From contig NZ_CP042596.1 of assembly GCF_009914315.1 (NCBI RefSeq), positions 434,001 to 498,000 of the forward strand: a DNA stretch of 64,000 nt. The letters run 5' to 3'. This document shows, in pieces, positions 34,814 to 42,934 of this stretch. The first letter of the stretch is position 1. Each line of letters opens with the position of its first letter. Below the pieces are notes generated by a model. It was not told the DNA's origin. It did not search any database and saw only the letters and a list, made by a program, of their open reading frames with translations. The DNA comes from Granulicella sp. WH15. GTDB lineage: Bacteria > Acidobacteriota > Terriglobia > Terriglobales > Acidobacteriaceae. The position numbers and the translations under genes were made by a program.

Positions 34814-35740
34814 TCATTTAGCGCCACGCCCTGTAGCCCGTGGAGCCAGATCCTCGGCTCGCTCCAGCACAAAGCGGTGAAACGCTCCAGCGAGGCCGGT
34901 GGGATCGGGCCCGGCGACGGTGGCTATGGAGAACATCCTCCCCAGCTCTACCCCGCGCACGCGGACCAGCCGCAGGGTGCCGAGCGCGAGCTGATTGCGC
35001 ACCGCCCAGCGGGAGACGAAGGCGATCCCCAGCCCCGCTTCGACCGCGCTCAGTAGACCTTCGGTGGAGTCGAAGGTCATGCCGAGGTTGAGGTTCTTGA
35101 TCTTCAGCCCGGCGTTCTCGAGCGCCGTCTCGACGATGCGGCGGGAGCCGGAGCCAAGCTCCCGCGTGACCAGGGTCGCGGTCGCTAGATCGGACACTGA
35201 TATCTCCTCTCCGGCCCACTCGTGCCCCGCCGGAGCCACGCAGACCATGTGGTCTTCCATAAAATCATCCACGCGGACGTCGCGCCGCATGGCTGGGCCT
35301 TCGATGAGGGCGACCTGCACCTGGTGGTCCATCAGGGCTTCGAGCATGGCCTGGGTGTTGCCGCCGATGACGCCGATCTCGACCCGTGGATTCTCCTTGA
35401 GGAAGCCCGCGATGAGACGCGGCAGCAGGTACTGGCCGATGGTCTGGGAGGCCCCGACGGTGAGCCGTCCGGCGTTGCCCCCGGTGGTGGCGGCCACGGC
35501 CTCGCGTGCCTCTTCCGCAAGGCCAGCCAGCCGCTCGGCGAAGGGGTGCAGGGCCTCTCCCGATGGGGTGAGCGTGACCCGGCCACCGGAGCGGTCGAAG
35601 AGCGCCACGGCCAGCTCGGCCTCGAGCGCCTTGATCTGCTGGGTGACCGCGGGCTGGGTGAGGAATAGCTCCTCCGCGGCCTGGCGGAAGTTGAGGTGGC
35701 GGGCGACCGCGCGGAAGACACGGAGGCGAAAGTTTTCCAT
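34814..35740 (-). CDS. LysR family transcriptional regulator (CysB/CbbR-like)
   Basis: A 308-aa LysR regulator. The N-terminal winged helix-turn-helix reads LRVFRAVARHLNFRQAAEEL FL-type sequence followed by TQPAVTQQIKALEAELAVAL, and the effector-binding domain starts near residue 90 (LTVGASQTIGQYLLPRLIAGF) with VALIEGPAM and SRRIVETALENAG. The arrangement with the yeiH-like gene resembles enterobacterial yeiE-yeiH, although here the two genes converge instead of diverging, so it cannot act from a shared intergenic operator. The inducer is unknown. Confidence 0.93.
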   Translation of the reverse strand: MENFRLRVFRAVARHLNFRQAAEELFLTQPAVTQQIKALEAELAVALFDRSGGRVTLTPSGEALHPFAERLAGLAEEAREAVAATTGGNAGRLTVGASQTIGQYLLPRLIAGFLKENPRVEIGVIGGNTQAMLEALMDHQVQVALIEGPAMRRDVRVDDFMEDHMVCVAPAGHEWAGEEISVSDLATATLVTRELGSGSRRIVETALENAGLKIKNLNLGMTFDSTEGLLSAVEAGLGIAFVSRWAVRNQLALGTLRLVRVRGVELGRMFSIATVAGPDPTGLAGAFHRFVLERAEDLAPRATGRGAK

Positions 35741-35749
35741 GCAGAGAGG

Positions 35750-37348
35750 TTACACGGCTGGAGTCTGCGGGCGGTTGTGCTTGCGCCAGATGGCCTTGGG
35801 GCGGCTGCGCCAACGCTCATCGAGGGCGACCAGCCTCCAGTCCACACGCGGCGAAAGGTAGCGGAGAACGGTCTCGGTAGCAGGGTGGATGCGCAGCGCC
35901 GGGGCCACGAGGTAGAGGTGCGGCGACTCCTTGGCGAGCATGACTCCGCCGAAGTAGCCGTGGCGCTGGAACTCGCCGAGGCCGGTGAAGTGATCGGCGG
36001 TCTGGAGGTGATGCCAGCGCACGCGGACCCAGTAGTCGAGCCCTTGCAACGCAAGGTGAAGGTCCTCGTCGGCCTTCAGCTCGATGACGGCTAGGCGGCC
36101 ATCACGCGAGACCGAGAGCAGGTCGAGCATCCCTCGATCCGAGGCGGCGAAGGCGGGCACCTGCGTGTAGACGTGGGCGGGGTCGAGGTGCGGCTCGATG
36201 AGCGTGACATCCCGCCGGAGGACGCTCTCGAGCCAGCGCTCGGGCTGCATTCGGTAGAGCGGGTCGCGCTTGTCGCCGGTGGCGGTGCGGCGCTCGAAGA
36301 GCCGCGTCACCAGTTCGCGGAGGTCGGCTTCGGTGTCGGCGGTCAGCTCGACCGCGTTGGCCCCGGCCCCGAAGGTGAGCTGCTCGACGCGGTTGAACGA
36401 CTCAGCCGAAGCCCCCACGCGGACGCGGGCGAACTCGAGGCCGTGGAGCAGAAAGGCCATCTCGCCGCCGGTGCGGACGCGCTGTTCGACCACGGACCGC
36501 ATGGCCTCGGGCACCAGCGCCAGCACGCGTGCGGCAGCTTCGGCGAAGCGTTCGTGGGCGGCGGCAAGGTTCGGAGCGTGGATGAGGCGGGTCTTCAGGT
36601 TGCCGTGGTCGGCGGCCTCGCGCGGCTCCATCTCCTCGCCGCGCTCGTCCAGCTCCCACAGCTCGCAGGGCGCGGCCTCAGCGTTGATCCACGCCAGCCG
36701 CGAGAGCGTCAGCGTGCCCATGCCGCGCGGAACCACAAGCTTGAGACCAGCCACGACGCGGCGGCCATCGCCGCTCTCACGGCAGGCGTGCAGCCAGAGC
36801 AGCCCCAGCGTCAGGATGCCGTCGACGGTCGTCTGGGTCTCTTCGCGGTTGACCGCGATCACTGCCCAGGCCTGTTGCCCGCGCACCAGCAGGCCGCGCG
36901 CGTAGGCCGGGCCGAAGCTCTTTTCAAGGTCCATCGCGGTGCGAAAGGCATCGGCGCGGCAGTCGGGAAACTGGCGGAAGAGGGCGCGTTCGAGGACTTT
37001 CAGGAAGCGGATACGGGTGGCTTCGCGGGTGCTGGGAGTGCGGCGGTCGAGGTCGGCGGCGATCTCGAGCAACTGGGTGCGAACGTGGCCGAAGCGGTGC
37101 GTCGTCAGCCGCAGCACCTTGCTGCGCACCACCGCCGCGCTCACCCGCCGGACGAGGTTGCCCTCCTCGCCCCAGAACTGCACGGTACAGCGGCCATGCT
37201 CAGTGGAGAGGCTGTACTTCGCCCTGCGCATGTCGAAGAGCACCTTGCCGTCCTCGAGGACGACGGCGGCGGGCGACTCGGCCAGGAAGGCCTCAAGCGC
37301 TGCCGCGATCTGTTGAGGCGTCTGCTCCGGCTCTGCCGCTGCCTTCAT
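35750..37348 (-). CDS. putative PD-(D/E)XK nuclease-fold protein, unknown function
   Basis: A 532-aa soluble protein I cannot place in a named family. The C-terminal part contains a likely PD-(D/E)XK core: Asp409 in GMLDLLSVS, then LAVIELKADED with Glu423 and Lys425, and a downstream helix ALQGLDYWVRVRWH, the pattern of restriction-endonuclease-like domains such as NucS/DUF91. The N-terminal ~380 residues (RRAKYSLSTEHGRCTVQFWG, LLWLHACRESGDGRRVVAGL) have no motif I recognise. It shares a strand and a 9-base gap with the LysR gene downstream and a 7-base gap with the DinB-like gene upstream. A repair, defence or RNA-processing role is possible; none is shown. Confidence 0.68.
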   Translation of the reverse strand: MKAAAEPEQTPQQIAAALEAFLAESPAAVVLEDGKVLFDMRRAKYSLSTEHGRCTVQFWGEEGNLVRRVSAAVVRSKVLRLTTHRFGHVRTQLLEIAADLDRRTPSTREATRIRFLKVLERALFRQFPDCRADAFRTAMDLEKSFGPAYARGLLVRGQQAWAVIAVNREETQTTVDGILTLGLLWLHACRESGDGRRVVAGLKLVVPRGMGTLTLSRLAWINAEAAPCELWELDERGEEMEPREAADHGNLKTRLIHAPNLAAAHERFAEAAARVLALVPEAMRSVVEQRVRTGGEMAFLLHGLEFARVRVGASAESFNRVEQLTFGAGANAVELTADTEADLRELVTRLFERRTATGDKRDPLYRMQPERWLESVLRRDVTLIEPHLDPAHVYTQVPAFAASDRGMLDLLSVSRDGRLAVIELKADEDLHLALQGLDYWVRVRWHHLQTADHFTGLGEFQRHGYFGGVMLAKESPHLYLVAPALRIHPATETVLRYLSPRVDWRLVALDERWRSRPKAIWRKHNRPQTPAV

Positions 37349-37355
37349 TCTCGAG

Positions 37356-37889
37356 CTACCACCCCTCGCGTTGGAGCAGCCCGGTGATGTGCGCCAGATG
37401 ATGGCGCGAGTGCCAGGCGTAGAGCAGCGTGACCTGCTCGACAGTCTGGCGGCGACCGCTCTCAGGATGCAGGAAGCCGCGCTGCCACTGGCTCTCGTCG
37501 CCCGCGATGGCCGTCAGCATCATGACCCAGCGGGCGTGCAGGCTCTCAGTCAGGTCCAGAGACCACGCGGCTGGGGCCTTGGCATCGGCCAGGTTGGCCC
37601 ACGCGGTCTGGTTGTAGGGCTTGATCGTCGGCCAGTCCTCAGTCAGAGCGAGACGCACGCGGATGAAGGCGTTCATGTGGCTGTCGGCGATGTGATGCAC
37701 CAGTTGCCGGACGGTCCAGCCGCCCTCGCGATAAGGGGTGTCGAGCTGGTGGTCATCCAGTCCTGCAACGGCGGCGCGAAGCTGCGCGGGCAGCTCGGCC
37801 AATGTGGCGATGGCGCTGAGGCGGGTCTCTTCGAGGATGGTCTCAGGCGGGAAAAACTTTCCAATCGGGAAGCGCAACGACTCGTTCAT
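37356..37889 (-). CDS. DinB/YfiT family putative metal-dependent hydrolase
   Basis: A 177-aa four-helix-bundle protein. LRFPIGKF at the N-terminus and the metal-binding His set (VHHIADSHMNAFIR and WHSRHHLAHITGL) match YfiT-like DinB_2 proteins. Bacillus YfiT relatives act as thiol-S-transferases or hydrolases in low-molecular-weight thiol metabolism. GGWTVRQLVHHIADSH is the family signature. It lies 7 bases upstream of the PD-(D/E)XK candidate on the same strand, so the two are likely co-transcribed. Confidence 0.88.
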   Translation of the reverse strand: MNESLRFPIGKFFPPETILEETRLSAIATLAELPAQLRAAVAGLDDHQLDTPYREGGWTVRQLVHHIADSHMNAFIRVRLALTEDWPTIKPYNQTAWANLADAKAPAAWSLDLTESLHARWVMMLTAIAGDESQWQRGFLHPESGRRQTVEQVTLLYAWHSRHHLAHITGLLQREGW

Positions 37890-37939
37890 AGCCTCAAGCT
37901 AGCACACCGTGGAGGCACAATTTGTAACTGGAAACATTC

Positions 37940-38040
37940 TGTCCTGCCGGACGGGCCTCCTGCGCGGAGGGCGGGCGTTTGCCCGCCTTTTTAGAGCTTC
38001 GCATGGTCCTCCCGTTGGTCGGAAGAAAGATTCTTGCGGC
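37940..38040 (+). repeat. intergenic repeat, module A variant plus D
   Basis: GTCCTGCCGGACGGGCC, GGAGGGCGGGCGTTTGCCC and CTTCGCATGGTCCTCCCGTT with GGTCGGAAGAAAG. It is nearly the same as the copy at 31051, including the GCGTTTGC substitution, and lies between two minus-strand genes, ending at the dusB stop codon. Confidence 0.85.
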
Positions 38041-39273
38041 TTATGAACGGAAGGGGTAGCTGCTGGCGGCGACCAGCTCGGGCTCTGGCTCAGGCTGCGC
38101 AGAGCGTGTCTCGAAGAACGCCTCCACGGCGTCGAGCACCGAGTCGCCGTTCTTCGCCTCGAAGATCTGCTTACGCAGCGTGGAGCCGCCGGGAATCCCG
38201 TGGGTGAACCAGCTCGCAAACTGCTTCATCTTGCCGATGGCCTCGCGCAGGGCGGACTCGCGGTTGCGTTGCAGCCGTTTGTCCTCGTCCGAAAGCTCGA
38301 CGCCGGGAACCCCGGTGATGACCGGGTGCTCCTCCAACTCGTGGAGCAACATTCCGAAGTAGGCCCGGATCATCCGGTAGCGATCCTGGTCGGTGGGCTT
38401 GTCGTAGCGGCCCGTGGCGGTGTACTGCGCGATCTGGCGGAAGATCCACGGATTCGCGGGCGCAGCGCGGCCGATCATCACGGCGTCGCAGCCGGTGGTG
38501 TGGACCATCGAGACCGCGTCCTCGGGCGTCAGGATGTCGCCGTTGCCGATGACGGGAATCTTCACAGCATCCTTCACCGCGCCGATGTACTCCCAGCGCG
38601 CCTGCCCGGAGTAGCCGTCCTCGCGCGTCCGCGCGTGCAGCGCCACGGCGTTCAGGCCGCAGTCCTCGGCCAGCTTGGCCAGCTCCACGCAGACGATGTT
38701 GGCGTCGTTCCACCCCAGCCGGAACTTCACGGTGAAGGGAATCGTAACGGCGGCGCGAATCTGCTTGAAGAGCACCTCGATCAGCGGCAGGTCGCGCAGC
38801 AGGCCCGAGCCGCCATTGCACGAGACGACGCGCTTGGCCGGGCAGCCCAGATTCAGGTCCACGATATCGAAGCCCGCGTCCTGGCAGATGCGCGCCGAGT
38901 CGGCGAGCGTATCGGGCTTGGACCCGAAGAGCTGGGCGCTGATGGGGTGCTCGTCGTCGTAGTAGGTCAGGTAGCGCTTGCGCTTGGTCTCGCGCATCCG
39001 CGAGAGGCCGTCGGCCGAGGTGAACTCGGTCATAATCAGCCCGCAGCCGGACTGCTCGTTCGAGGTTACGGCATCAACGTTGGCGTCGCTGGCGTCTGGA
39101 GTAAACTTGCTCGCGTTCTTGATGAAGCGGCGGAAGACCGTATCGGTGACCCCGGCCATGGGGGCCAGCACCGTCGCGGGCGCGATGCGCACGTTGCCGA
39201 TGGAGAACGTTGCAGGCACGCGGGTGTGCGTCGGCATGGCGTGTTCGGCCGGATTGTCCCAGTGCTTCTGCAT
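38041..39273 (-). CDS. dusB: tRNA-dihydrouridine synthase
   Basis: FMN-dependent reductase that makes dihydrouridine in the tRNA D-loop with NADPH. A TIM barrel opens VLAPMAGVTDTVFRRFI; the catalytic Cys is in LNLGCPAKRVV, followed by GGSGLLRD. HARTREDGYSGQARWEYIG and VIGNGDILTPEDA are standard Dus motifs, and DAVMIGRAAPANPWIFRQI binds the FMN phosphate. At 410 aa it exceeds the usual 320-340. Extra residues sit near the N-terminus (FTPDASDANVDAVTSNEQSG) and at the Glu-rich C-terminus (PEPEPELVAAS). The assignment to DusB rather than another Dus rests on the IGRAAxxNPWIF pattern. Confidence 0.9.
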   Translation of the reverse strand: MQKHWDNPAEHAMPTHTRVPATFSIGNVRIAPATVLAPMAGVTDTVFRRFIKNASKFTPDASDANVDAVTSNEQSGCGLIMTEFTSADGLSRMRETKRKRYLTYYDDEHPISAQLFGSKPDTLADSARICQDAGFDIVDLNLGCPAKRVVSCNGGSGLLRDLPLIEVLFKQIRAAVTIPFTVKFRLGWNDANIVCVELAKLAEDCGLNAVALHARTREDGYSGQARWEYIGAVKDAVKIPVIGNGDILTPEDAVSMVHTTGCDAVMIGRAAPANPWIFRQIAQYTATGRYDKPTDQDRYRMIRAYFGMLLHELEEHPVITGVPGVELSDEDKRLQRNRESALREAIGKMKQFASWFTHGIPGGSTLRKQIFEAKNGDSVLDAVEAFFETRSAQPEPEPELVAASSYPFRS

Positions 39274-39301
39274 GGTCTTCTCTAAAAGAATTTTTACAGT
39301 G

Positions 39302-39328
39302 AAAAGGCCCCCGCGGGCAGCGGGAGCC
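39302..39328 (-). terminator. terminator downstream of rpmE
   Basis: On the minus strand GGCTCCCGC pairs with GCGGGGGCC (one G-T pair) around a 5-base loop, followed by TTTT. It lies between rpmE and dusB and could limit read-through from rpmE into dusB. Confidence 0.65.
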
Positions 39329-39368
39329 TCTTCGGTTGAGTTGCCCTTGTATTACCTGGTTCCAGCCG

Positions 39369-39611
39369 TTACTTGGTTTCGGCGGCAGCGGCTGCCTTGG
39401 CGGCATCCGACTGGGCGAACTTGCGGCGGAAGCGGTCCACGCGACCGGCGGTGTCGATCAGCTTCTGCTTACCGGTGAAGAAGGGGTGGCAAGCGGAGCA
39501 GATTTCAAGGACGATGTCGCCCTTGTGGGTCGAGCGGGTCTGGAAGACCGAACCACAGGCGCACTTGACGTTGATTTCGTTATAAGACGGGTGAATCCCT
39601 GCCTTTGGCAT
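39369..39611 (-). CDS. rpmE: 50S ribosomal protein L31
   Basis: An 80-aa ribosomal protein. ATG 39611 ([13 protein letters not shown]) is used because AAAGGA lies upstream and the sequence then starts as L31 does; the open frame extends to 39659 but adds unlike residues. The Cys residues in VKCACGSVF and ICSACHPFF make this the zinc-binding C+ form of L31. [14 protein letters not shown] is the conserved C-terminal helix, followed by an Ala/Lys tail. A terminator-like hairpin separates it from dusB. Confidence 0.97.
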   Translation of the reverse strand: MPKAGIHPSYNEINVKCACGSVFQTRSTHKGDIVLEICSACHPFFTGKQKLIDTAGRVDRFRRKFAQSDAAKAAAAAETK

Positions 39612-39776
39612 GATGCGTATCCTTTTGATTGCAGTGGCCGGCTTGCGGATCGCTTGCATACGGTATGTTCACGTACACATCGAAGGGCCTGTCGCGCTAC
39701 CGGCTTGCTTTTGAGGCTTCCGCTGAAGATACACGGAGGCTTTCCTCATTGTAGATAAGATTCGCACACCGGGCAA

Positions 39777-40580
39777 ATGGATTCAGACTGCGATACTAGG
39801 GAGATGGAAGAGGTTTGTCCCATCTGCGAAGGAGCCGGGTTGCGCACCGTGGTGCGGCCGGATGGCGAGCGTTTTGTGCGGGATTGCGTCTGCCGGGTCC
39901 AGCGGCGTGCGGAGCGCAAGCTGGCGCAGACCCGCATCCCCAAGCGGTACGAGCATTGCACGCTCGAGGACTTCGACACGGACTTTGCCGGTGCGACCCG
40001 CTCGCTGCAGGCCGCGCATCTGCTGGCGAAGAAGTTCGTGGAGGGCTATCCGTTGGAGACCGGCGGAACGGGGCTGCTGCTGACCGGCTCGATCGGGGTG
40101 GGGAAGACGCACCTGGCCACGGGGATTCTGCGCGCGTTGGTGCTGGAGCGCGGCGTTACAGGGCTTTTCTGCGACTATCGCGAGCTTCTGAAGCAGGTGC
40201 AGAACAGCTACAACCGCCAGGTGCAGGCGACCGAGCTGGAGATTCTTTCGCCGGTCTTCGACGCTGACGTGCTGGTGCTGGACGAGCTGGGCGCGTCGAA
40301 GCCGACGGATTGGGTCTGGGATACGGTCGCGCACATCCTGAACACTCGCTACAACGACCGGCGGACGACGATCATCACCACGAACTACGGCAACGCCGCA
40401 CCGCTGGGCACGGCGCTGGAGCTGGCCTCGGGCGGCGCGGCCAGAGCGGCGATGCGCGAGGAGACGCTGGGCGACCGCATCGGCGAGCGCATGAGGAGCC
40501 GGTTGCAGGAGATGTGCGTGGTGGTCGAGATGCAGGGCAAAGACCTGCGCCAGACGGTAAAGAGACCCCAATTCGGCTAG
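39777..40580 (+). CDS. DnaC/IstB-type AAA+ ATPase, probable replicative helicase loader
   Basis: A 267-aa AAA+ protein. A short N-terminal zinc-knuckle-like region (CPICEGAG ... CVCRVQRR) is followed by a helical segment (RIPKRYEHCTLEDFD, the DnaC/DnaI pattern), Walker A GSIGVGKTH, Walker B VLVLDELGA and sensor-1 TIITTNY. LGDRIGERMRSRL is the arginine-finger box common in DnaC/DnaI loaders. No transposase ORF precedes it, which argues against IstB of an IS21 element. It is divergent from rpmE, 165 bases away. It probably loads DnaB at the origin or at restart sites. Confidence 0.83.
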   Translation: MDSDCDTREMEEVCPICEGAGLRTVVRPDGERFVRDCVCRVQRRAERKLAQTRIPKRYEHCTLEDFDTDFAGATRSLQAAHLLAKKFVEGYPLETGGTGLLLTGSIGVGKTHLATGILRALVLERGVTGLFCDYRELLKQVQNSYNRQVQATELEILSPVFDADVLVLDELGASKPTDWVWDTVAHILNTRYNDRRTTIITTNYGNAAPLGTALELASGGAARAAMREETLGDRIGERMRSRLQEMCVVVEMQGKDLRQTVKRPQFG

Positions 40581-40581
40581 G

Positions 40582-40872
40582 TACTTCGTACCGTTCTCGG
40601 GGGTACTTCGTACGGTTCTCGGGGCTGCATGGGGGAATGATCCTCTGAGGGCCTCCCGCTGGTCGGCAGCGAGCAGCCGTTGTTCTTGCCGTTGCCGTTG
40701 CTTTTGCCGTTGCCTGTTTTCTTGGTTGTCATTCAGGAGCGAAGCGGAGGAATCTGCTTCTGCTTTGCCCTTGTTCTTGCTTTTGCCGTTGCTTCTGGGG
40801 TAGGTCCGGGCTTTAGCCCGGACATTAAAACTCCCCACAGAAGCGGGCTTTAGCCCCCGAGGTATGCTTTCT
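40582..40872 (+). repeat. intergenic repeat, GTACTTCGTAC hairpins, module D half, modules B and C
   Basis: Two tandem GGTACTTCGTACCG hairpins open the copy. A half D (CTCCCGCTGGTCGGCAGC) is followed by B (GTTGTCATTCAGGAGCGAAG) and C (GGTCCGGGCTTTAGCCCGGAC, GGGCTTTAGCCCCCGAGG). The 344-base space between the ATPase and the next gene is almost entirely this element. Confidence 0.9.
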
Positions 40873-40924
40873 TTCCCCGTCCTAATCTCTCTCCGTCAAT
40901 CACCCGAATTACAATCTGGGCATT

Positions 40925-41443
40925 ATGAGCGATGCAAAGATGTTCTCCGAGCCAACTCCCGAACGGGGCGGCGTACCAGTGATGGCCTGGGGCGTGGCCG
41001 GAGTGGTCATGCTGCTGGTAGCCGCGGTGATCCTGCTCACCAGCCACCGCAAGCCCGCGCCGCCCGCAGGCACGCTGCTGCCGCTCGATCCCTATGCGGC
41101 CAGCCTGGCGATTTCAGGCATCCAGATGAGCGAATCGACCAGCCTCTCGGGCGGCAAGACGACCTTCATCGACGGTCACATCAAAAACAACGGCGCGAAG
41201 ACCCTGACCGGCGCGACCGTGCAGGTGCTCTTCAAGAACGACGTCCAGATGCCGCCCCAGGTCGAGACCGTGCCGGTGAGCCTGATCCGCACCCACGAGC
41301 CCTACGTGGATACCCAGACCCTGAGCGCTACCCCGCTCCAGCCGGGTGAGGACCGTGAGTTCCGCCTGGCGTTCGAAGGAATTACCGGCAACTGGAACCA
41401 GCAGTATCCGGAGATTCACGTCACCGGGGTATCTCTGAGGTAA
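40925..41443 (+). CDS. membrane-anchored protein with FxLYD/DUF2393-like domain
   Basis: A 172-aa protein with one N-terminal transmembrane helix (VAGVVMLLVAAVILL) and a soluble beta-sandwich that begins LDPYAASLAISGIQMSES. FIDGHIKNNGAKTLTGATVQ and LQPGEDREFRLAFEGITGNW are typical of the FxLYD/DUF2393/DUF3426 beta-sandwich that faces the periplasm. Function unknown. The ATG follows a non-conserved stretch after the repeat, and the 256-base gap downstream holds the promoter of the OmpA-like gene. Confidence 0.75.
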   Translation: MSDAKMFSEPTPERGGVPVMAWGVAGVVMLLVAAVILLTSHRKPAPPAGTLLPLDPYAASLAISGIQMSESTSLSGGKTTFIDGHIKNNGAKTLTGATVQVLFKNDVQMPPQVETVPVSLIRTHEPYVDTQTLSATPLQPGEDREFRLAFEGITGNWNQQYPEIHVTGVSLR

Positions 41444-41537
41444 CGGGGGGAGGATTCTGCGCGGAAAAAATCGCCGGTGACCCGGAAGTATTTGCCGACC
41501 CAGAGAGCTTTCAGGGCATGAGTAAAACCTGTGCAAA

Positions 41538-41562
41538 TTTACATAAGGTGCTCATTTGTAAA
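41538..41562. promoter_or_regulatory. inverted repeat upstream of the sigma-54-type promoter
   Basis: TTTACA (41538-41543) and TGTAAA (41557-41562) form a 6-bp dyad with a 13-base spacer, about 23 bases upstream of the -24 element. It could be an operator or enhancer-type site. It was found by eye only and could be chance, given the AT-rich setting. Confidence 0.35.
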
Positions 41563-41585
41563 CACTTATTGGTTTAGTTCGAGTT

Positions 41586-41601
41586 TGGCACTCGGGCTGC
41601 T
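41586..41601 (+). promoter_or_regulatory. sigma-54 (RpoN) type promoter
   Basis: TGGCAC (41586-41591), five bases, then CTGCT (41597-41601), against consensus TGGCAC-N5-TTGCW. The invariant GG and GC are 12 bases apart, as required, and only one core base differs. It lies 99 bases upstream of the OmpA-like start codon. Activity requires an enhancer-binding protein, which is not encoded in this window. Confidence 0.6.
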
Positions 41602-41699
41602 CTAGTCAATGCGTACAAGCTTGGTGACCTTCTGCCAGCAACCGTACTCGCCGGTTTCGATAAAAAGGCAGAGGCGGGGACTAAGGAGCAAAGACCAAT

Positions 41700-42614
41700 A
41701 TGATGAATCCACGCAAAGTACTTGGACTCTCGGCACTGATTGTAGGAACTACCTTCGGTTCGGCGTTTGCCCAGTCGGCCCAGGCCGGTCAGGATGCCGC
41801 AGCGCCTGCGCAGAGCGCCCCGGCTGCTTCGTCCAACATGAGCCCCGATAACACGGGCAGCTACGCGACGGGCAAGCCGCTCGAGACTCAGTCGAAGGAG
41901 GGCTTCTGGGGCCACATGAACCCCCTGGCCCGTAAGAAGTGGGTTCACAGGCAGATCGATCCGATCAAGGATCGCACCAACGAGCTTGACCAGTTGCAGG
42001 CGAAGAATGCGAACGATATCCGTGACGTAGACTCGCGCGCTACCGCCGGTATCAACCGGGCGCTGGTGGCCGCCAACACGGCCGACACCCACGCGCAGGA
42101 TGCCGCCAACCGCGCCAATCAGGCTAACACGCTGGCCGGCAGCGCCAGCGACCGCACCAATGCCTTGAACGGCACGGTGAGCAATCTGGACCAGTACCAG
42201 CAGGTGACGGCGACGTCGGTGAAGTTCGCCGCGGGTCGTACCACCCTGGGACCGAAGGCGAAGGCCGATCTGGACGAGGTTGCGTCCCGGCTGGCGTCTG
42301 AAAAGGGCTACATCGTCGAGGTGCAGGGCTACTCGCGCGGCGGCGTGCAGACGTCGCAGGCGATGGCGGACTCGGTGGTCCGCTATCTCGTGACCGAGCA
42401 CCAGGTGCCGATCTACCGGATCTATCGCACGGGTCTCGGCAAGAACACGGTCGCGACCGCGGACGGCGAGAAGCCGTTGACCAACGGAGTGCAGGTGACG
42501 CTGCTGCATAACAGCCTCGCCACCATGAACAGCGGCGCTTCGGGCCAGCAAAGCTCGGCACGCGGCGTTGCGAATCCGCCGAACTCGGCGATTACCGCGA
42601 GCACGCCCCAGTAA
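41700..42614 (+). CDS. OmpA family outer-membrane protein with coiled-coil linker
   Basis: A 304-aa exported protein (signal ALIVGTTFGSAFAQ). A short low-complexity region precedes a helix-rich stretch (RTNELDQLQAKNANDIRDVD ... TADTHAQDAANRANQANTLA, about 100-165) that looks like a coiled coil. A C-terminal OmpA-like peptidoglycan-binding domain follows (VKFAAGRTTLGPKAKADLDE, YIVEVQGYSRGGVQTSQAMA), although the usual NQxLSxxRA is SQAMADSVV and the expected GxTDxxG is YSRGG, so peptidoglycan binding may be altered. RBS AAGGAG precedes ATG 41700. A sigma-54-type promoter is predicted 99 bases upstream and a strong terminator follows. Confidence 0.78.
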   Translation: MMNPRKVLGLSALIVGTTFGSAFAQSAQAGQDAAAPAQSAPAASSNMSPDNTGSYATGKPLETQSKEGFWGHMNPLARKKWVHRQIDPIKDRTNELDQLQAKNANDIRDVDSRATAGINRALVAANTADTHAQDAANRANQANTLAGSASDRTNALNGTVSNLDQYQQVTATSVKFAAGRTTLGPKAKADLDEVASRLASEKGYIVEVQGYSRGGVQTSQAMADSVVRYLVTEHQVPIYRIYRTGLGKNTVATADGEKPLTNGVQVTLLHNSLATMNSGASGQQSSARGVANPPNSAITASTPQ

Positions 42615-42752
42615 CCCTCTACAACCTCTCCAGGGTGGCGGGAGTCTAATCCCCCGTCACCCGCAAGTTCAGTAGCAAGTTTGCGAGATGCGCCCGCAGT
42701 AACGAGCGCGTCAGCTCCAAGCTCTCCTAACCAGAGAGAACCAAGGCAGATT

Positions 42753-42780
42753 GGCCCCTCTCACGAGGGGCCTTTTTTTT
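42753..42780 (+). terminator. intrinsic terminator of the OmpA-like gene
   Basis: GGCCCCTC (42753-42760) pairs with GAGGGGCC (42765-42772) around TCAC, followed by eight T. It is a textbook rho-independent terminator and the best in the window. Confidence 0.92.
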
Positions 42781-42934
42781 GGGTACTTCGTACGGTTCTC
42801 GGGGTGGTGTGGGAGGGATCATCTTCTGAGGGTCTCCCGCTGGTCGGCAGCGAGAATTTTTCTTTCCGACCAACGGGAGGAGCACGCGAAGCTAAGTACA
42901 GCACGAAGTGCCGCCCGCCCGGCGTGAGGGCGCT
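42781..42934 (-). repeat. intergenic repeat, GTACTTCGTAC hairpin, module D and inverted module A
   Basis: GGGTACTTCGTACGG is followed by module D (CTCCCGCTGGTCGGCAGCG, then TTTCCGACCAACGGGAGGAG) and inverted A (CACGCGAAGC ... GCACGAAGTGCCGCCCGCCC). It abuts the terminator on one side and the kdsA stop codon on the other, between convergent genes. Confidence 0.9.

Noticed and set aside
39777..40580. IS21-type IstB as part of an insertion sequence
   Set aside because: No IstA transposase, terminal inverted repeats or target duplication are seen around it.
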